This document shows positions 45,444-53,639 of a stretch of DNA of 64,000 nucleotides, piece after piece; the stretch's first letter is position 1, and the number at the start of each line of letters is the position of its first letter. Source of the stretch: Aporrectodea caliginosa (taxonomy: Eukaryota; Annelida; Clitellata; Crassiclitellata; Lumbricidae). The stretch lies in contig JACEVL010000007.1 in NCBI GenBank assembly GCA_020284085.1, forward strand, positions 704,022 to 768,021, given 5' to 3'. Below the pieces are notes generated by a model. The model had not been told where the DNA came from. It did no database searches and worked only from the letters and a program-made list of their open reading frames with translations. The position numbers were made by a program, and so were the translations under genes.

Positions 45444-46133
45444 GTGTAGTTTTACTAAAGAATCGAAGATTTACTGCTTTTATAGGCCTACATAATATGT
45501 TTGTCGTATGAAGGAGTTATGTCACCCGAAGGGACAAGTCCAGCTGAATAGGGGCCTAATTGCATTGAATGCATAGCAAAACTTGCAAATTATTTTCGAT
45601 AACTAAATAAACGGTAGGAGAATTCCATCCCTACTCAACTAAATCAAGAAAATGAAACAGAAACAGAAAGAACCAAAAATGAAATACTAATAAAACTAAG
45701 CACTGTCATAAGAACATAAAAACAACGAGGCACTACCAAGACACAGAACATTGAGTATAACAAGCATTAAAGCCTGATAATTGTATTAGGCAGTACACTT
45801 TAAATTGAATTACCGGCACATTACTGAGAGTTTGAATTCAACAATAAATCAATGAGTGCGTTAGTCAGTCAATAAGTAAGTCATGAAGCAGTCAACACCT
45901 AATCAATCAGATTCTAAATCAAATTATAAGCAATCATCAGTCAGTCATTCAGTCAGTCATTCAGCCATTCAGTCAGTCATTCAGTCAGTCATTCAGTCAG
46001 TCAGTCGGAGGCAATATATTTAGCGCCACCCCCAGAATCACACTAGTCATTCAATTCTCAACCAAGTCATTCAGTAATAAGTATTACCTCGCAGTTCCTG
46101 TAGAGTTTCTTGGCTGATTGGCGAAAATGACAT
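26747..46133 (-). CDS. Niban/FAM129-like gene, copy B, complete
   Basis: Exons in coding order: 46133-46088, 44388-44258, 42145-42002, 41404-41287, 40309-40197, 39704-39599, 39267-39158, 38592-38440, 35932-35770, 33004-32919, 32556-32476, 32160-31945, 30847-30758, 28814-28701, 27480-27369, 26793-26747. All have GT-AG ends and compatible phases, with one open frame of about 609 codons from MSFSPISQETLQEL to a TGA. The order is N-terminal helix (residues about 1-59), PH domain (about 60-218), then all-helical region with an acidic insert in exon 12. Human Niban proteins are longer because of a disordered tail that is absent here. Role inferred from family: cytoplasmic regulator of stress, translation or survival signalling. 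The last exon is the weakest call. Confidence 0.83.
26800..27368. other. Intron 15 of copy B
   Basis: No coding found. It aligns in patches with 54780-55344 of copy C (GAGACACCGG, CTGACGCTCTTAGAA, TCGGTACTTCTCGTCCTAC). A short MITE- or SINE-like GCGCC-less fragment at 27045-27110 resembles the TTTATATAGCGCCGTTCA repeat of intron 10. Confidence 0.45.
27500..27745. repeat. Degenerate 20-25 bp repeat (AATCAAAGGATGAACA), intron 14
   Basis: Irregular units such as GAACACAATCAAAGGATGAA are repeated about ten times. Copy C has a matching block at 55465-55690. It is an old intron repeat, not coding. Confidence 0.6.
27941..28030. repeat. 90-bp near-perfect hairpin, intron 14 of copy B
   Basis: The arms GCATAATGCTAGCTTATGAG and CTCATACGCAAGCATTATGC extend to about 43 bp each, around a GTGCAC centre. 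Copy C has only the left-arm start (AATGCATAATGCTTTGCGAA at 55849), so the palindrome is specific to B. Confidence 0.75.
28031..28690. other. Intron 14 of copy B, private segment, no gene
   Basis: Absent from the corresponding place in copy C (55860-55920). No recognised protein or element ends. Two short open frames (28451-28633 and similar) have no recognisable motif. Probably a decayed insertion beside the hairpin. Confidence 0.4.
28860..30292. repeat. 1.4-kb purine hexanucleotide tract, intron 13 of copy B
   Basis: Strictly purine-rich on the plus strand: GAA/GAT-rich start (28860-29080), AGAGCC/GGAAG mixture (29090-29290), (AGAGCA)n about 29300-29710, (GAGGAA)n about 29740-30170, then (GGA)n to 30285. 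The 536-aa, 436-aa and 422-aa frames are repeat translations. The same intron in copy C carries only about 200 bp of mixed purines (56060-56250). Confidence 0.95.
30340..30612 (+). mobile_element. LINE ORF2 C-terminal fragment, intron 13 of copy B
   Basis: The plus frame reads WRRMERVSWMERRTNEEILQ, then SRQSKWLGHIMRG, a frame break, then GRMEGKKTRGRPRMMLLDWM. The R-x-x-x-WLGHIMR and GRPR blocks mark the end of endonuclease-RT proteins. Not present in copy C. Confidence 0.75.
30758..32556 (-). CDS. Copy B exons 11, 12 and 13
   Basis: Exon 11 (32476-32556) encodes LTEGFSTVRDIYWTAVTADD. Exon 12 (31945-32160) encodes QREFLDAVPRTRSTMKISYS, LSKGLGPAKKLIDGTLRM, an acidic run (EEEDDEDDE) and EELCAEAEDSLLK. 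Exon 13 (30758-30847) encodes GLDAAVYTLQLRVEIGEKCN, then DALKEMILTQ. All phases are 0. The acidic run differs in length from copy C. Sequence identity between copies is high in the helices and low in the loops, as expected for retained protein function. Confidence 0.8.
31137..31200 (+). mobile_element. SINE 3' tail fragment
   Basis: GCGCCTCTGAGTAGGCCTAG, then GGGCGCTATGTAAATTTTCA and a GAAT tail. Shared with intron 12 of copy C at 56885-56937, so it is older than the duplication. Confidence 0.65.
31411..31642 (-). mobile_element. tRNA-derived SINE (family S3), intron 12 of copy B
   Basis: Minus strand: GGGGCGCGGTGGTGTAGGGG head (A box), B-box-like GGGTTTTGATCCACC. The body CGCGTAGGGACCCTGGGCAA to TTCAGCGTTCGCGCAGTAGT follows, with a CAATACAATA tail. 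Almost the same as the copy at 61648-61880. Confidence 0.78.
32919..35932 (-). CDS. Copy B exons 9 and 10
   Basis: Exon 9 (35770-35932) encodes TVGMIKKVIQSVLHVTWPKI, DKIEPVLRRGLTPITKVHNK and ILDKIK, ending in phase 1 at A/gtacgg. Exon 10 (32919-33004) encodes TATNKTLGRLLSKHVTPLIE, then PLIKAYAKP. Intron 9 holds the shared S1 SINE, a private S3 SINE, a TACCCG-rich element, a truncated S2 SINE and a probable solo LTR. Confidence 0.8.
33160..33402 (-). mobile_element. tRNA-derived SINE (family S3), full length, private to copy B
   Basis: Minus strand: head GGGGCGCGGTGGTGTAAGGG with B box GGTTCGAATCC. The body CAAGCCGCCGCGTAGGGACC to GAGCGCCTCTGAGTAGAAAT follows, ending GGGCGCTATATAAATATCTG and a (GAAT)n tail. 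It interrupts a sequence that is continuous in copy A at about 1572 (TTCTATTGCGCCGGTGTCTA). Confidence 0.82.
33605..33915 (-). mobile_element. tRNA-derived SINE (family S1), intron 9 of copy B
   Basis: Paralogue of 2296-2595 and 59460-59750, at the same intron position, with the same ACTAACCACTAGAATAGCCT head complement and body. Confidence 0.65.
34300..34447. repeat. (AGT)n trinucleotide tract
   Basis: Nearly pure AGT/TAG repeat from about 34320 to 34440, preceded by GGT units. Confidence 0.9.
34503..34700 (+). mobile_element. tRNA-derived SINE (family S2), 5'-truncated
   Basis: Begins inside the tRNA-like head (GAGGTACCGAGTTCGAGCCC). It carries the same body as 7397-7662 (ATTAGCGCCGTTGTATTGCA to AGGCGCTTATTAAAGAAAAG) and ends in a TTATAAT-rich tail. 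Confidence 0.78.
35127..35641 (+). mobile_element. Probable solo LTR
   Basis: TGTTGCGAGTGG at the left and CGCTTATCA at the right give TG...CA ends. A TATA box (TATAAATAGAGAGG) is at about 35229. A terminal ATATAAGAGTTTTATTCAAT, then CTTCTGTTTTCC resembles an R/U5 end. Three tandem units of about 52 bp (CCCTCCGTGGTCGCTACTCG) span 35320-35456. No target duplication is clear, and no internal retrovirus-like region is present. Private to intron 9 of copy B. Confidence 0.45.
35650..35716 (+). mobile_element. SINE 3' tail, GCGCTATATAAA-(GAAT)n
   Basis: GCGCCTCTGAGTAGGTTCCT, then GGGCGCTATATAAATGCTCG and (GAAT)n. It ends about 50 bp before the donor of exon 9. Confidence 0.7.
36444..37137. mobile_element. 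Non-autonomous Helitron, intron 8 of copy B
   Basis: The 5' end TCTATACTATAAGTCTAAGT lies directly after A at 36443. The 3' end has a GC hairpin (CCCGGGCAAAGCCGGG, 37110-37125), then GAAAAATGCTAG, immediately followed by T at 37138. TC...CTAG ends, a terminal hairpin about 10 bp before CTAG and insertion between A and T are diagnostic for Helitrons. No Rep/helicase frame. Not in copies A or C. Confidence 0.85.
37445..37565. repeat. GA/CA-rich tract, intron 8 of copy B
   Basis: GACAGACAGAGAGAGACACA-type imperfect repeats. Similar tracts in intron 8 of copies A and C. Confidence 0.8.
37675..38411. mobile_element. piggyBac-like element with TTAA target sites
   Basis: The ends CCCTTTAAAGGGC and GCCATTTAAAAGG are inverted (11 of 13) and are flanked on both sides by TTAA (37671-37674 and 38412-38415). 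Copies A and C are continuous across this site (GTGCAACTAAGTGTAATAAG in A). The interior has two short plus-strand frames (37776-37982 and 38004-38318, the latter with a cysteine-rich stretch) that I do not recognise as transposase. Confidence 0.7.
38440..42145 (-). CDS. Copy B exons 3 to 8: PH domain and first helices
   Basis: Exon 3 (42002-42145) and exon 4 (41287-41404) encode MRSWKKVYCVERNDYGIEFY and KPKTKIRPAGYTVL. Exon 5 (40197-40309) encodes DVEPGQLDGMVKFPDDSWAL, then KYVFRMCKNGKK. Exon 6 (39599-39704) is RFGRRKKEPPVSTDEELLDR, then NEWIYFLQTCVRRSK. Exon 7 (39158-39267) encodes NTDTVLGMAFERACKKIPDK. Exon 8 (38440-38592) encodes MLLEMLMMSCLPPVQDIVLD. The frame is uninterrupted. Exon 6 has the unexpanded form of the loop that is enlarged in copy A. 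Confidence 0.83.
38765..38945. repeat. GACA/GAGA repeat tract, intron 7 of copy B
   Basis: GACAGACAGAGA-type tetranucleotides. Copy A (6430-6620) and copy C (62590-62740) have comparable tracts in the same intron. Confidence 0.8.
39760..40110. repeat. Purine tracts, intron 5 of copy B
   Basis: Two GAA/GGA-rich tracts (39775-39900 and 40000-40100) flank a short unique segment. They correspond to the 0.7-kb (GAA)n tract in copy A and to 63590-63850 in copy C. Confidence 0.85.
40995..41218. repeat. TTR/TGC trinucleotide tract, intron 4 of copy B
   Basis: TTA, TTG, GCT/TGC and CTA/TTA units in succession. It sits directly 3' (minus strand) of exon 4, as the TTA/CAT tract does in copy A (12805-12955), so one ancestral trinucleotide tract evolved differently. 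Confidence 0.85.
41470..41690. mobile_element. hAT-like left end with GTTTAACTAA subterminal repeats
   Basis: CAGTGATGGGCAAAAGTTAA is a familiar hAT-type terminus. It is followed by about a dozen GTTTAACTAA / TTAGTTAAAC words in both orientations. No matching right terminus (TTGCCCATCACTG) is visible before exon 3, so the element is truncated. Copy A intron 3 lacks it. Confidence 0.45.
42239..43119. mobile_element. Inverted-repeat-bounded element, intron 2 of copy B
   Basis: ATATCCCTCAGGCTAC at the left and GTAGCCTGAGGGATAT at the right are perfect 16-bp inverted repeats 881 bp apart. Inside, a 65-bp direct repeat (AATGAAGCCCTACA to TATATTTGTTTCTCTT) lies at 42664-42715 and 42831-42885. No coding frame recognised and no clear target duplication. 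Confidence 0.55.
43377..43740 (-). mobile_element. LINE fragment with internal EN-RT deletion
   Basis: One minus-strand open frame joins endonuclease sequence (LCIINAKPLAKEHALDQLHA, DIAIVTETHLKPH) directly to RT sequence (PKAFDTIRHHSLLQKLGALD, PDQIYNWLFNYCQDRKHIAK). The roughly 200 codons normally between them are missing without loss of frame. Same family as the plus-strand pieces at 48140-48300 and 51150-51310. Confidence 0.75.
43741..44257. other. Intron 2 of copy B, adjacent to exon 2, no gene
   Basis: GCGGGTCT(T/G)(T/C)ATGGCTT occurs at 42369 and 43779, suggesting related repeat pieces. The frame at 43784-43993 has no recognised motif. No other feature. Confidence 0.4.
44258..46133 (-). 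CDS. Copy B exons 1 and 2: N-terminal helix
   Basis: Exon 1 (46088-46133) encodes MSFSPISQETLQELR, two residues longer than copy A at the start. Exon 2 (44258-44388) encodes ETAEETAKKFGISYSLNAAW and AIYERAREAAEKKEPDNLK. The ATG lies in the same conserved block as in copy A, with a stop-rich upstream region, which supports this start. Confidence 0.8.
44600..45810. other. Private segment in intron 1 of copy B with GAGCGAC repeats
   Basis: Absent from copy A between the blocks at 19640 and 20830. Positions 44785-44935 hold about seven units of AAAGAGCGACRTAACG. A phrase CACCCGA-GACAAGT-CCGCTGAAT at 44750-44777 recurs at 45522-45548 as CACCCGAAGGGACAAGTCCA. A (TA)n run is at 45415-45443. Probably a decayed transposon. 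Confidence 0.4.
45925..46012. repeat. CAGTCAGTCATT tandem repeat
   Basis: Units CATTCAGTCAGT repeated about seven times in intron 1 of copy B, near exon 1. Copy A has only an unexpanded trace (20940-20985). Confidence 0.85.
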
Positions 46134-47290
46134 GTTTGCTGAATTCAACTCAATAAAGTAAGCTTAATTCACTATGCGAATCAACGATCCTTTAGTTTGA
46201 TGTCGAAGTCTGCCTTTAATCATATATTCTAAAGTCTGAAGAATATACACTGTTCAATAAAAAAATTTTACAGTTTGCATACTTCAATTCTCAACTATGA
46301 TCACGATACAATGCTCAGTATGTTCTCTGCAGCCTCAACTGCTCAACTAAGGAACGTTACACAACGTCCAGTACGTTGCCTGTGAAGTCTTCACTGCTGA
46401 ACTACAACATCTGACGATGGCATTTCACACGGCCGCTCTGGTTATTTATGCCGAGCCTAAAGGCGAGCCATAGAGCATCGCAGCCATGGTCCTAATCGCC
46501 CACGCAAACTCCAAATTTCTAAAGTGTTAGGCTGCTCAAAACCACCAACTCATTCACGGACGGTGTTGGAAATTTCGTGTTTGCTTTGAATCGTTTTGAA
46601 TCGTCGAACCACTCACACGTATCCCTTCCCCGACATTGTGAAGGGTTTCTGTCGATGGGCTTCAATCCGGCTGTGTTTACTTCCTTGTTACGCTCTGCGT
46701 GTGTTTGGTAATTAAAACCGTGGCGATAGCCATAACCGCTTTCAGCGAGTGTAACGGACCATCACACTCTGGTGAGTCACGCTTTCCATAGGATTGCTTT
46801 TTCTCAGAACACCTTTATTATTACTTTGTCCCACGGCCTTAACTTAGGTGTTTTCTAACAAAAAGTGTGCAGCTGATATTGTCGAATGCGCAGGTGACTT
46901 GAATGGAATGTTCAGCTGACTTGGTGTGCTGTGTGTAGTATGATTTTTCGCGATATTAGCTCATGTCAACTACATGCAATTTCAATCTAATAACTGAAAT
47001 TTCAAGTACAGGTTGACATTTTGAGGAATAGCGCGCTGTTGATATTTCTGAGTATTTCAGGGATATTTTTATCCCTGGCAAACTTGAAATCCGCCCGTTT
47101 CGTCATTAGTGCGATCAGTTTTGAGTTTGCAGCTGTAAGGATAACGGTACTTTCAATTTAAACTTTGTGACAGTGCTGTATGTCACTTCAGACCTAAATT
47201 AATTTTTATTGGAGTGGCGCTAAATAAATTGCCATAATAAATAAATAAAATAATTATTAGGTTACATCATATTACGCGTTCATTATCTGT
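46134..47290 (-). promoter_or_regulatory. Upstream region of copy B, conserved with copy A
   Basis: The block shares AACTCAATAAAGTAAGCTTA, CAGTACGTTGC, GAAGTCTTCACTGCTGAACT and further segments with 21112-22270 of copy A, in the same order. It probably contains promoter and 5' UTR sequence. It also spans the empty site (about 46752) of the LINE inserted upstream of A. No gene seen. Confidence 0.4.
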
Positions 47291-47299
47291 TGGACATGT

Positions 47300-47455
47300 T
47301 AACCGATTGGTTAGAGCGCTCGGCCTCTAACACGAAGGGTACGGGTTCGAGACTCCTCTGAGAAGGGACCTTGAGCAAGTCCTTCACTAACAGTTGCTCA
47401 GCGCCATCGATTGATGCTTGGATATTAGATAATGGTGTTTAATAAATGCAGAATA
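47300..47455 (+). mobile_element. tRNA-derived SINE (family S4)
   Basis: Head ACCGATTGGTTAGAGCGCTC, B box GGGTTCGAGACTCC, body CAGCGCCATCGATTGATGCT. Paralogue of 23496-23640. Confidence 0.75.
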
Positions 47456-49310
47456 ATAATGTAACATGTCATTACTTTACATTACATTAGTCACTCTCTT
47501 TACCTCGAGTCTCGCCTGTCTGGATAAGTTTGATAGCCACTCATGCAGCACCGCAGACAATAATTTTTGAGAGGTTGATTCAAGTTTGGTCGCTGCAAGA
47601 CTGCCACGCGCGTAGTTAGCTCGATTGTATGTTTGCGTATAAAGGCGTTTTAGCGAGGATACGTTCTTCTCTCATTGTGTTCTTAAACCACGATAAAAAC
47701 ATGTAACGAAGGATAAAACTTGCTACTTGAAAACGAAGAATGTCGCCTAACTAGATTCAGCGAACTTTGACCATCATCTGCTAGCTAGCTGACCAGGTGA
47801 CAGCGCCTAGCAGGTAACAGTAGAGCTCACCTGTGCGCTGTGCGGCGAAAAACCATTCGTAAATGTCCTGGCTCCAACCGTGTGTATACATCAAAAACCG
47901 AGACATAGGCAAACTCCTAACAACATTGAAGCAACACCACCTACTTAGATACAGAGACGGAAGAGGTCATCAAAGTAAGATAAGTCCCGTGTTCATCAAC
48001 CACAAAGGGCGAACGTGCTGAGCCATGAAGAGCGAATCGGGTCAGAAGACTCGAAGAGACCTTATCCAATTGATCCACCTAGTCAAAACGATCAAACTCG
48101 GCATAGATCTCCTGATTCAGGCATATATTATGCATTCATGTACATCTTAAACGCACAATCATTAGCCAAAGACAATGACCTAAATCAATTGCAAGCCGAT
48201 CTGCTAAGTTACTACATTGACATGGCCATAATATTATTTTAACGGAAGCGCACTTCAAACCCCATCATGGGGAAGAGGTCATCTCGATTCCTGGCTACCG
48301 GTCTTTCCGTCGAGATACATTAGGAGGAGGAGGAGGACAAGGAGGAGGAGGAGGAGGAGGAGGTGGTGGTGGAGTCGCCGCATACGTCAGCGATTTTATG
48401 CTGCGACGGCTTTTGATCTTACAGATGACCCTCGATCCAGGGCTGTTAAAGGCTTAGTTTTTTGCTTTTTTGGTTTTAGAAAACCCCAAAACCCCGCAAA
48501 ATTTGGTTTTTTGGTTTTTAACAAATTTTGTTATTATAAATGCCAAAATTGCGTCTCTTCAACTCTCTTGGCAATTGTTGTATGGTCTTTGTTTAATTCG
48601 TTATGGCATTCTACGATTCTACTGTTCTAGTTAATTTCATTTATATTTCATTTATATGCATCTGATTAATTTGAACGGTATAATGCCATTTTTATGAGTT
48701 TTATTATCCGAAATAGAAAAATCTCAAAAACAACAAACCAAAAAGCAAAAACAAATAAAAAAACAAACAAAAACTTTTCATTTCGAAAAACCATCTATAA
48801 AGCTTCTATGGACTAGAGTTAAGATGACAGTAGGGCTAGCCCTGCTCGGAAGCATTATACCATCCACCTAGACCCTGCTACGACACTCAAGCTGTGATGA
48901 ACCACATAGAGTGTTCTCTCGAGGAACTGCTGCGGACCGATAGGTACACCACAGTAGCAGTATATAGGAGGCCATTTTAACCAACTGGATGTGGCAGAAG
49001 CATCGCAGCCCACTGGACTGTCCCCTCTAGTCAAGACCCCTACTAGGGGAGCTAATATCCTAGATATGCCCATGACATCGGAGCCTAACATGTATAACAT
49101 TCGAGTGGCCACATCAGGTCATAAAGTTGTCATAGCATATAACGGCGAAGAAGTCACTGTTATCAACAAAAGATCAACAACGAGACAAATTAGGCGCCGA
49201 ACCCCTGACCCGCATGGCTGTCATTCTAACGGACTTCAATAATTACGACTTCAGCGATATGAGAACTATTCCCGAGAATCAAGAAGCATGGGATAGCTTT
49301 TATCGGTTGA

Positions 49311-49540
49311 TACATAATTCGCTGAACTATCCAATTCGCTCTGTGACGATTACATCCCTACGGAATGCCCTGCCCTCCTCTCTACGTGTTACCATTCTTT
49401 CTGGGTCTCTTCCTACAGCCTTCTTCCTCCTCAAAACCTTCTCCTTCTCTAGGGGTTCTCGTACTGGGAGCGCTACTGAATGGCAACTGCTGTGAGCGGC
49501 GCTATATAAATTAACAAATGCAACACACTACAATACATCA
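49311..49540 (+). mobile_element. LINE 3' end
   Basis: RSVTITSLRNALPSSLRVTI and a terminal LINE-like tail GCGGCGCTATATAAATTAAC with ACAATAC repeats. A similar tail without the coding part is at 58198-58240 in intron 11 of copy C. Confidence 0.6.
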
Positions 49541-50021
49541 AGCGATCCAGCGTTCATTACGCCTGAAATTAAGTTCTTTATTAAGTGCAAGAACAAACTA
49601 ATGAGAAAGAGGAGAACTGAAGAAGTCTCTGCTGTAGCAAAAGAATCGGTGAAACCATCAAACGAATAAACCGATTGGAATTGAGAGACCTTGAACCAGG
49701 CCGGAAGACAAAGTACCTACGGAGCAAGATCAACAGACTCAGGCTTGGAACAACCTGCCCGGCCCAGCCCAAGATACCACCCAAATCACAGAACAACCAA
49801 TTCGCATCGATCTCAACAGATCCAGAATACACACGTCCTCTACTTAGTCACACTGCAGGCACCAACAGGCAGCTACTAATCGAGTGGAGGTATTCTCTGC
49901 CTTCGATAAACTCAAGCCAACAGCAGCAGGGGCTCATATGGGCTCTCAGCATGGTATCTTCGCCTATTGGTCCAATTTGTGTTCAGTAACTTCAGTTCTA
50001 ACGCACCTCATTAATAATAAT

Positions 50022-50870
50022 AATAATAATAATAATTACGACAATTTATATGGCGCCGTAACACGGCCATGCCGTTACAAGGGCGCCTTACAAGACAACT
50101 AACAACAGTCGGGATAAGCCCTGGCGAACAAATGTGATTTTAGCATGGATTTAAAAGAGTCCAATGAGTCGGTCAATCGAATAGCAGGAGGAAGTCTGTT
50201 CCAGCATCGAGGACCGGCGGCCGAGAAAGCACGATCACCGAAGCGCGTCCTCGTCCTCCGCACACGGAGATCAATCTTCGCAAGCGATCGGAGCCGGAGC
50301 CCGGATGCGGAGGAATGAGTCCCAGTGCAGTAATCGCGCAGGTACTCGGGCGCAGCTCCGTGTAGTGATTTAAAGACAAGCAGACAGAGCTTGAACTCGA
50401 TGCGGAACGGAACAGGCAGCCAATGGAGGACATCGCGGAGGAGCGGCGTGATGTGGTCGTACTTTCTCCTATTGCAGATAAGCCTCGCCGCGGCATATAA
50501 ACCGACTGGAGTCCGTTAAAAGAGACACGCAGGCGCGCTGGCCAGCAGGCTGTTACAGCGGTCCACTTTGGAAGCGACGAAGGCGGCGACGGCCGCTCTC
50601 GCAGCCTCAAAAGGTAAGGACTTGATGCAGCTCCTGATGAGACGGAGCTGGCGAAAGCAAGAGCCGACGGTCCACGCGACGTGGCGCCTCATGGACAGAT
50701 CAGACTCCAGCAGGACGCCGAGATCACGCACAGAGGTCGAGGGCCGTATCGGGGCCCCACAGACATTCAGCGCGTCGTTGTCGAGATGGAGACACCGTCT
50801 GGTGGTCGCGCACCACAGAAAGTCTGTCTTCTCGTCAACTCGTTCTTGCAATATCACGCACCTACACAGT
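50022..50870 (-). mobile_element. CR1/L2-like LINE 3' end
   Basis: The minus frame at 50516-50857 reads EKTDFLWCATTRRCLHLDND, then STSVRDLGVLLESDLSMRRH, then SKVDRCNSLLASAP. The V-R-D-L-G-V block and the D-x-C-N-S-L-L block are standard. Downstream frames carry the WLPV-like and EYLH-like pieces, then a 3' UTR GGCGCCGTAACACGGCCATG and (ATT)n. It splits the plus-strand LINE. Confidence 0.8.
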
Positions 50871-52157
50871 GAATGGCTGCTGTTATCGACCCAATCCAGA
50901 AGGCCCGGCGACCGATAGCCCCAGCCGACTTCAGACCTTTGTCAGATCTCCCCATTCAATCAAGGATGACTGAACGAATCATCGTCAAAAAAATTAATCT
51001 ATCCGGCATTTCAGGAGGACTCAGCCTCCTCAAGAATGGAAGATCAATATGCATTCCGACCAACAGGCTCCTCAACGGCAGCCATTATAGCACCCCTGCT
51101 GGGCCCTGCACCAAATAACAACATTGCTGCAGACCAACGAATGCGTTATGGTCATCTCTACCGACTTTTCAAAAGCATTTGACACCGTGCGGCATTCCAC
51201 TTTTATGGCTAAACTCAATGCTTTAGACGAGCCTGATCAGATATGCAACTGGATAGTCAAATACTTTGAGAAGAGAGGACATACTGCACGATTATACGGG
51301 AAAAACATCAAGACTAGCCCACATCAACCATATATGACGTGGATGGCTGGATGCATTGGTACACGCCTTTAACAAATAATGGTTAAATACGCTGACGACT
51401 CATACCTCCTGGTTGGTTCCACACGCATAAACACAGCTACTGAATAATTCACACAATGGGACAGTACGAATAACTTAAAAGTCAGCACACCGAAGAGCAG
51501 ATCTTTATGCGCAGAAGAGCATGCAAACAGCCCAATCAGCAGATCATACAAGGAGCTGCATGCCCAGATCGATATGATGCGAGTATTTGGTGTAACATTG
51601 CGATCGGATCTCAAGGTCTCAACGCACTTAGACGAGAGGTCATCGCTTAATCTAAAAATAACCAGTGCCTCATCGATGTACGCCCTATGAATCCTGAGAT
51701 CACACGGCCTCACAAGCGAAGCGTTACACATGATCGCCAAGGCAACAACAGTGGCGCACTAAATGTACGCTTCATAGGCCTGGTGGGGTTTTCCTAACAA
51801 GAGAGAACGAAAGCCCATTGAGGCCCTATTGTCCAGACTGAAAGGCAGAGACTTTCTCCCACCAAATCATTTGGCAGCAGAAGACCTAGTTTCCCATTCA
51901 GATAGCCCTTTCAATCTATCAGAGCAAACCCACACCATGTCCTCCATCTCGCAGATACGGCAACGCAGCTGCGGCCTCGAGCGCATGACTATCAGCTCTC
52001 CACCAAGGATATAATCGAAACTTTATCCCTCGCCTCTTGTACAAGCACTTAAGCAAAATGATACAATAAGCCCCGCTCACTTATTTCCAAGGGAAAACAT
52101 TAATAAACTATGAAATACCATGACTATCGATACGGACAAAACCAAGATATAAAATAT

Positions 52158-52682
52158 TCAATTCAATTCAATTCAAAAAGTGTTATTGTTCCCCATCATT
52201 ACAAAATACAACTATCAACACTAGTGTTATTTAGCCAACAAACGGAGAGCCCTGAAGGGTCACAGGATCCACTAACTAGGGCTACCTAAGTACCATATGA
52301 TGTGGTGATAATGACGGTTCGTCTACAGAGAACCAACAACAGATAATACACAGAAATCAAAACAAACTTAACTAAGCGATGGCAACACAGCAATTTGAAA
52401 TCAAAACAAACTTCACTAAGCGATGGCAACACAGCAATTTGGACAATTAGGCCTACACATTTACTAAGAGAGCTCGTATGGATTTTAAAAATAAATTCAA
52501 GTTAGGCAGGTGACGAGTGCTGACAGGGATATTGTTCCAGACTGATGGTCCTGTGGACCTTAAGGCGAATAACCTTGTATTAGTGCGTGCAAATATTCCT
52601 CTATAAGATTCAACTTGTCTAGTAAGGTAAGTATGAGTGTCCGATGTCATATTAAAATAGTTATTAAACACCGAGGAAATAT
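52158..52682 (-). mobile_element. LINE 3' end with (TTGAA)n tail
   Basis: The minus frame reads HTYLTRQVESYRGIFARTNT, RLFALRSTGPSVWNNIPVST, then a stop. A 3' UTR (CCTTCAGGGCTCTCCG) and a TTGAATTGAATTGAATTGAA tail at 52158-52177 follow. The same family and tail occur at 60748-61282. Confidence 0.8.
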
Positions 52683-52798
52683 ACTTTCATTTAACCCCAA
52701 GTAGCCTATATCTTCATAGACTCCCCTTCCCCCATAGACTAGTAGGCAACCAGATGCTAGCGTTGCGTCTATGTCAACCTTTAGCAGATTAAACGATT

Positions 52799-52800
<2 letters not shown>

Positions 52801-52866
<66 letters not shown>
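52801..52866. repeat. (GATT)n tetranucleotide run
   Basis: Sixteen near-perfect GATT units, at the right edge of the LINE nest. Confidence 0.95.
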
Positions 52867-53639
52867 CTGTAGCAAGGATCTATATATAAATGCTCTTAAG
52901 CATTACATTACACATAAATCCTTTCATACAATACACTATAGAGTCTTCCTCTTCGGTTGGCTTGCGTTAAAGTCGGGATTGTCATATCAAAGTAGTTATT
53001 TTTAGCGTGCGGGCATGCATGATCTACCTTCGAGACGAGAAAAATTAGGCCTACGATTTATGGTTTGTAGCAATGGGGAGCAACAAATGCGAATTGATTC
53101 TATAATGGCAACAGCAAAATTTCCATTCTGTGCGATCCTGATCCCAACTTCCGCCTTCAAAGCTTTCTCGTCCCACACGGGATCCGCCTTAGCAGACCCT
53201 CTGCCTCCTCATCTCCTTAGTCTCCTAGCAACCGGACTTGGACCTACACTTTTTATCTCTGATATGACGCAGCGCTCGTGAACAAGCAGCTGGTAACCTG
53301 TTCTTAGCTTTTAAGCGGCCCTTTACAGATTTCGAAATTTCGAAATCTGTAAATTCACGGCCCATTTAAGAATATTTCGACTCGAGCAGAAACAACTTTA
53401 TTTCTAATAGTCTACTTGTTAATTATATATGCTGTTAACTAATTATTGTAGACGACCACGGTCGCCAAGATATTCGCTGGAGAATAATAACTGATATTTA
53501 CAATTGAGATCAAATGTCTAGTATTAAATACATGTGATTGAGAACAGTCAATAGGAATAGTTTCAGAATAAGTAAGTATGTAAGTAAGCATCACAGAGCA
53601 TCATCACCATAATATAACAATAACAGAAGTCAGTACAAC

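Larger units (their letters stand above)
47610..52866 (+). mobile_element. LINE nest, 5.2 kb, private to the B-C spacer
   Basis: Copy A spacer sequence is continuous from 23745 to 23770, whereas here the same sequence is split between 47590 and 52867. The backbone is a plus-strand LINE: a cysteine-containing N-terminal piece (about 47830), endonuclease (48140-48300, LNAQSLAKDNDLNQLQADLL), RT (51120-51320, STDFSKAFDTVRHSTFMAKL) and a C-terminal part (51500-52060, frames broken). Other LINE ends are inserted in it at 49311-49540 and 50022-50870, and a minus-strand one adjoins at 52158-52680. A (GATT)n run closes it. Confidence 0.65.
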
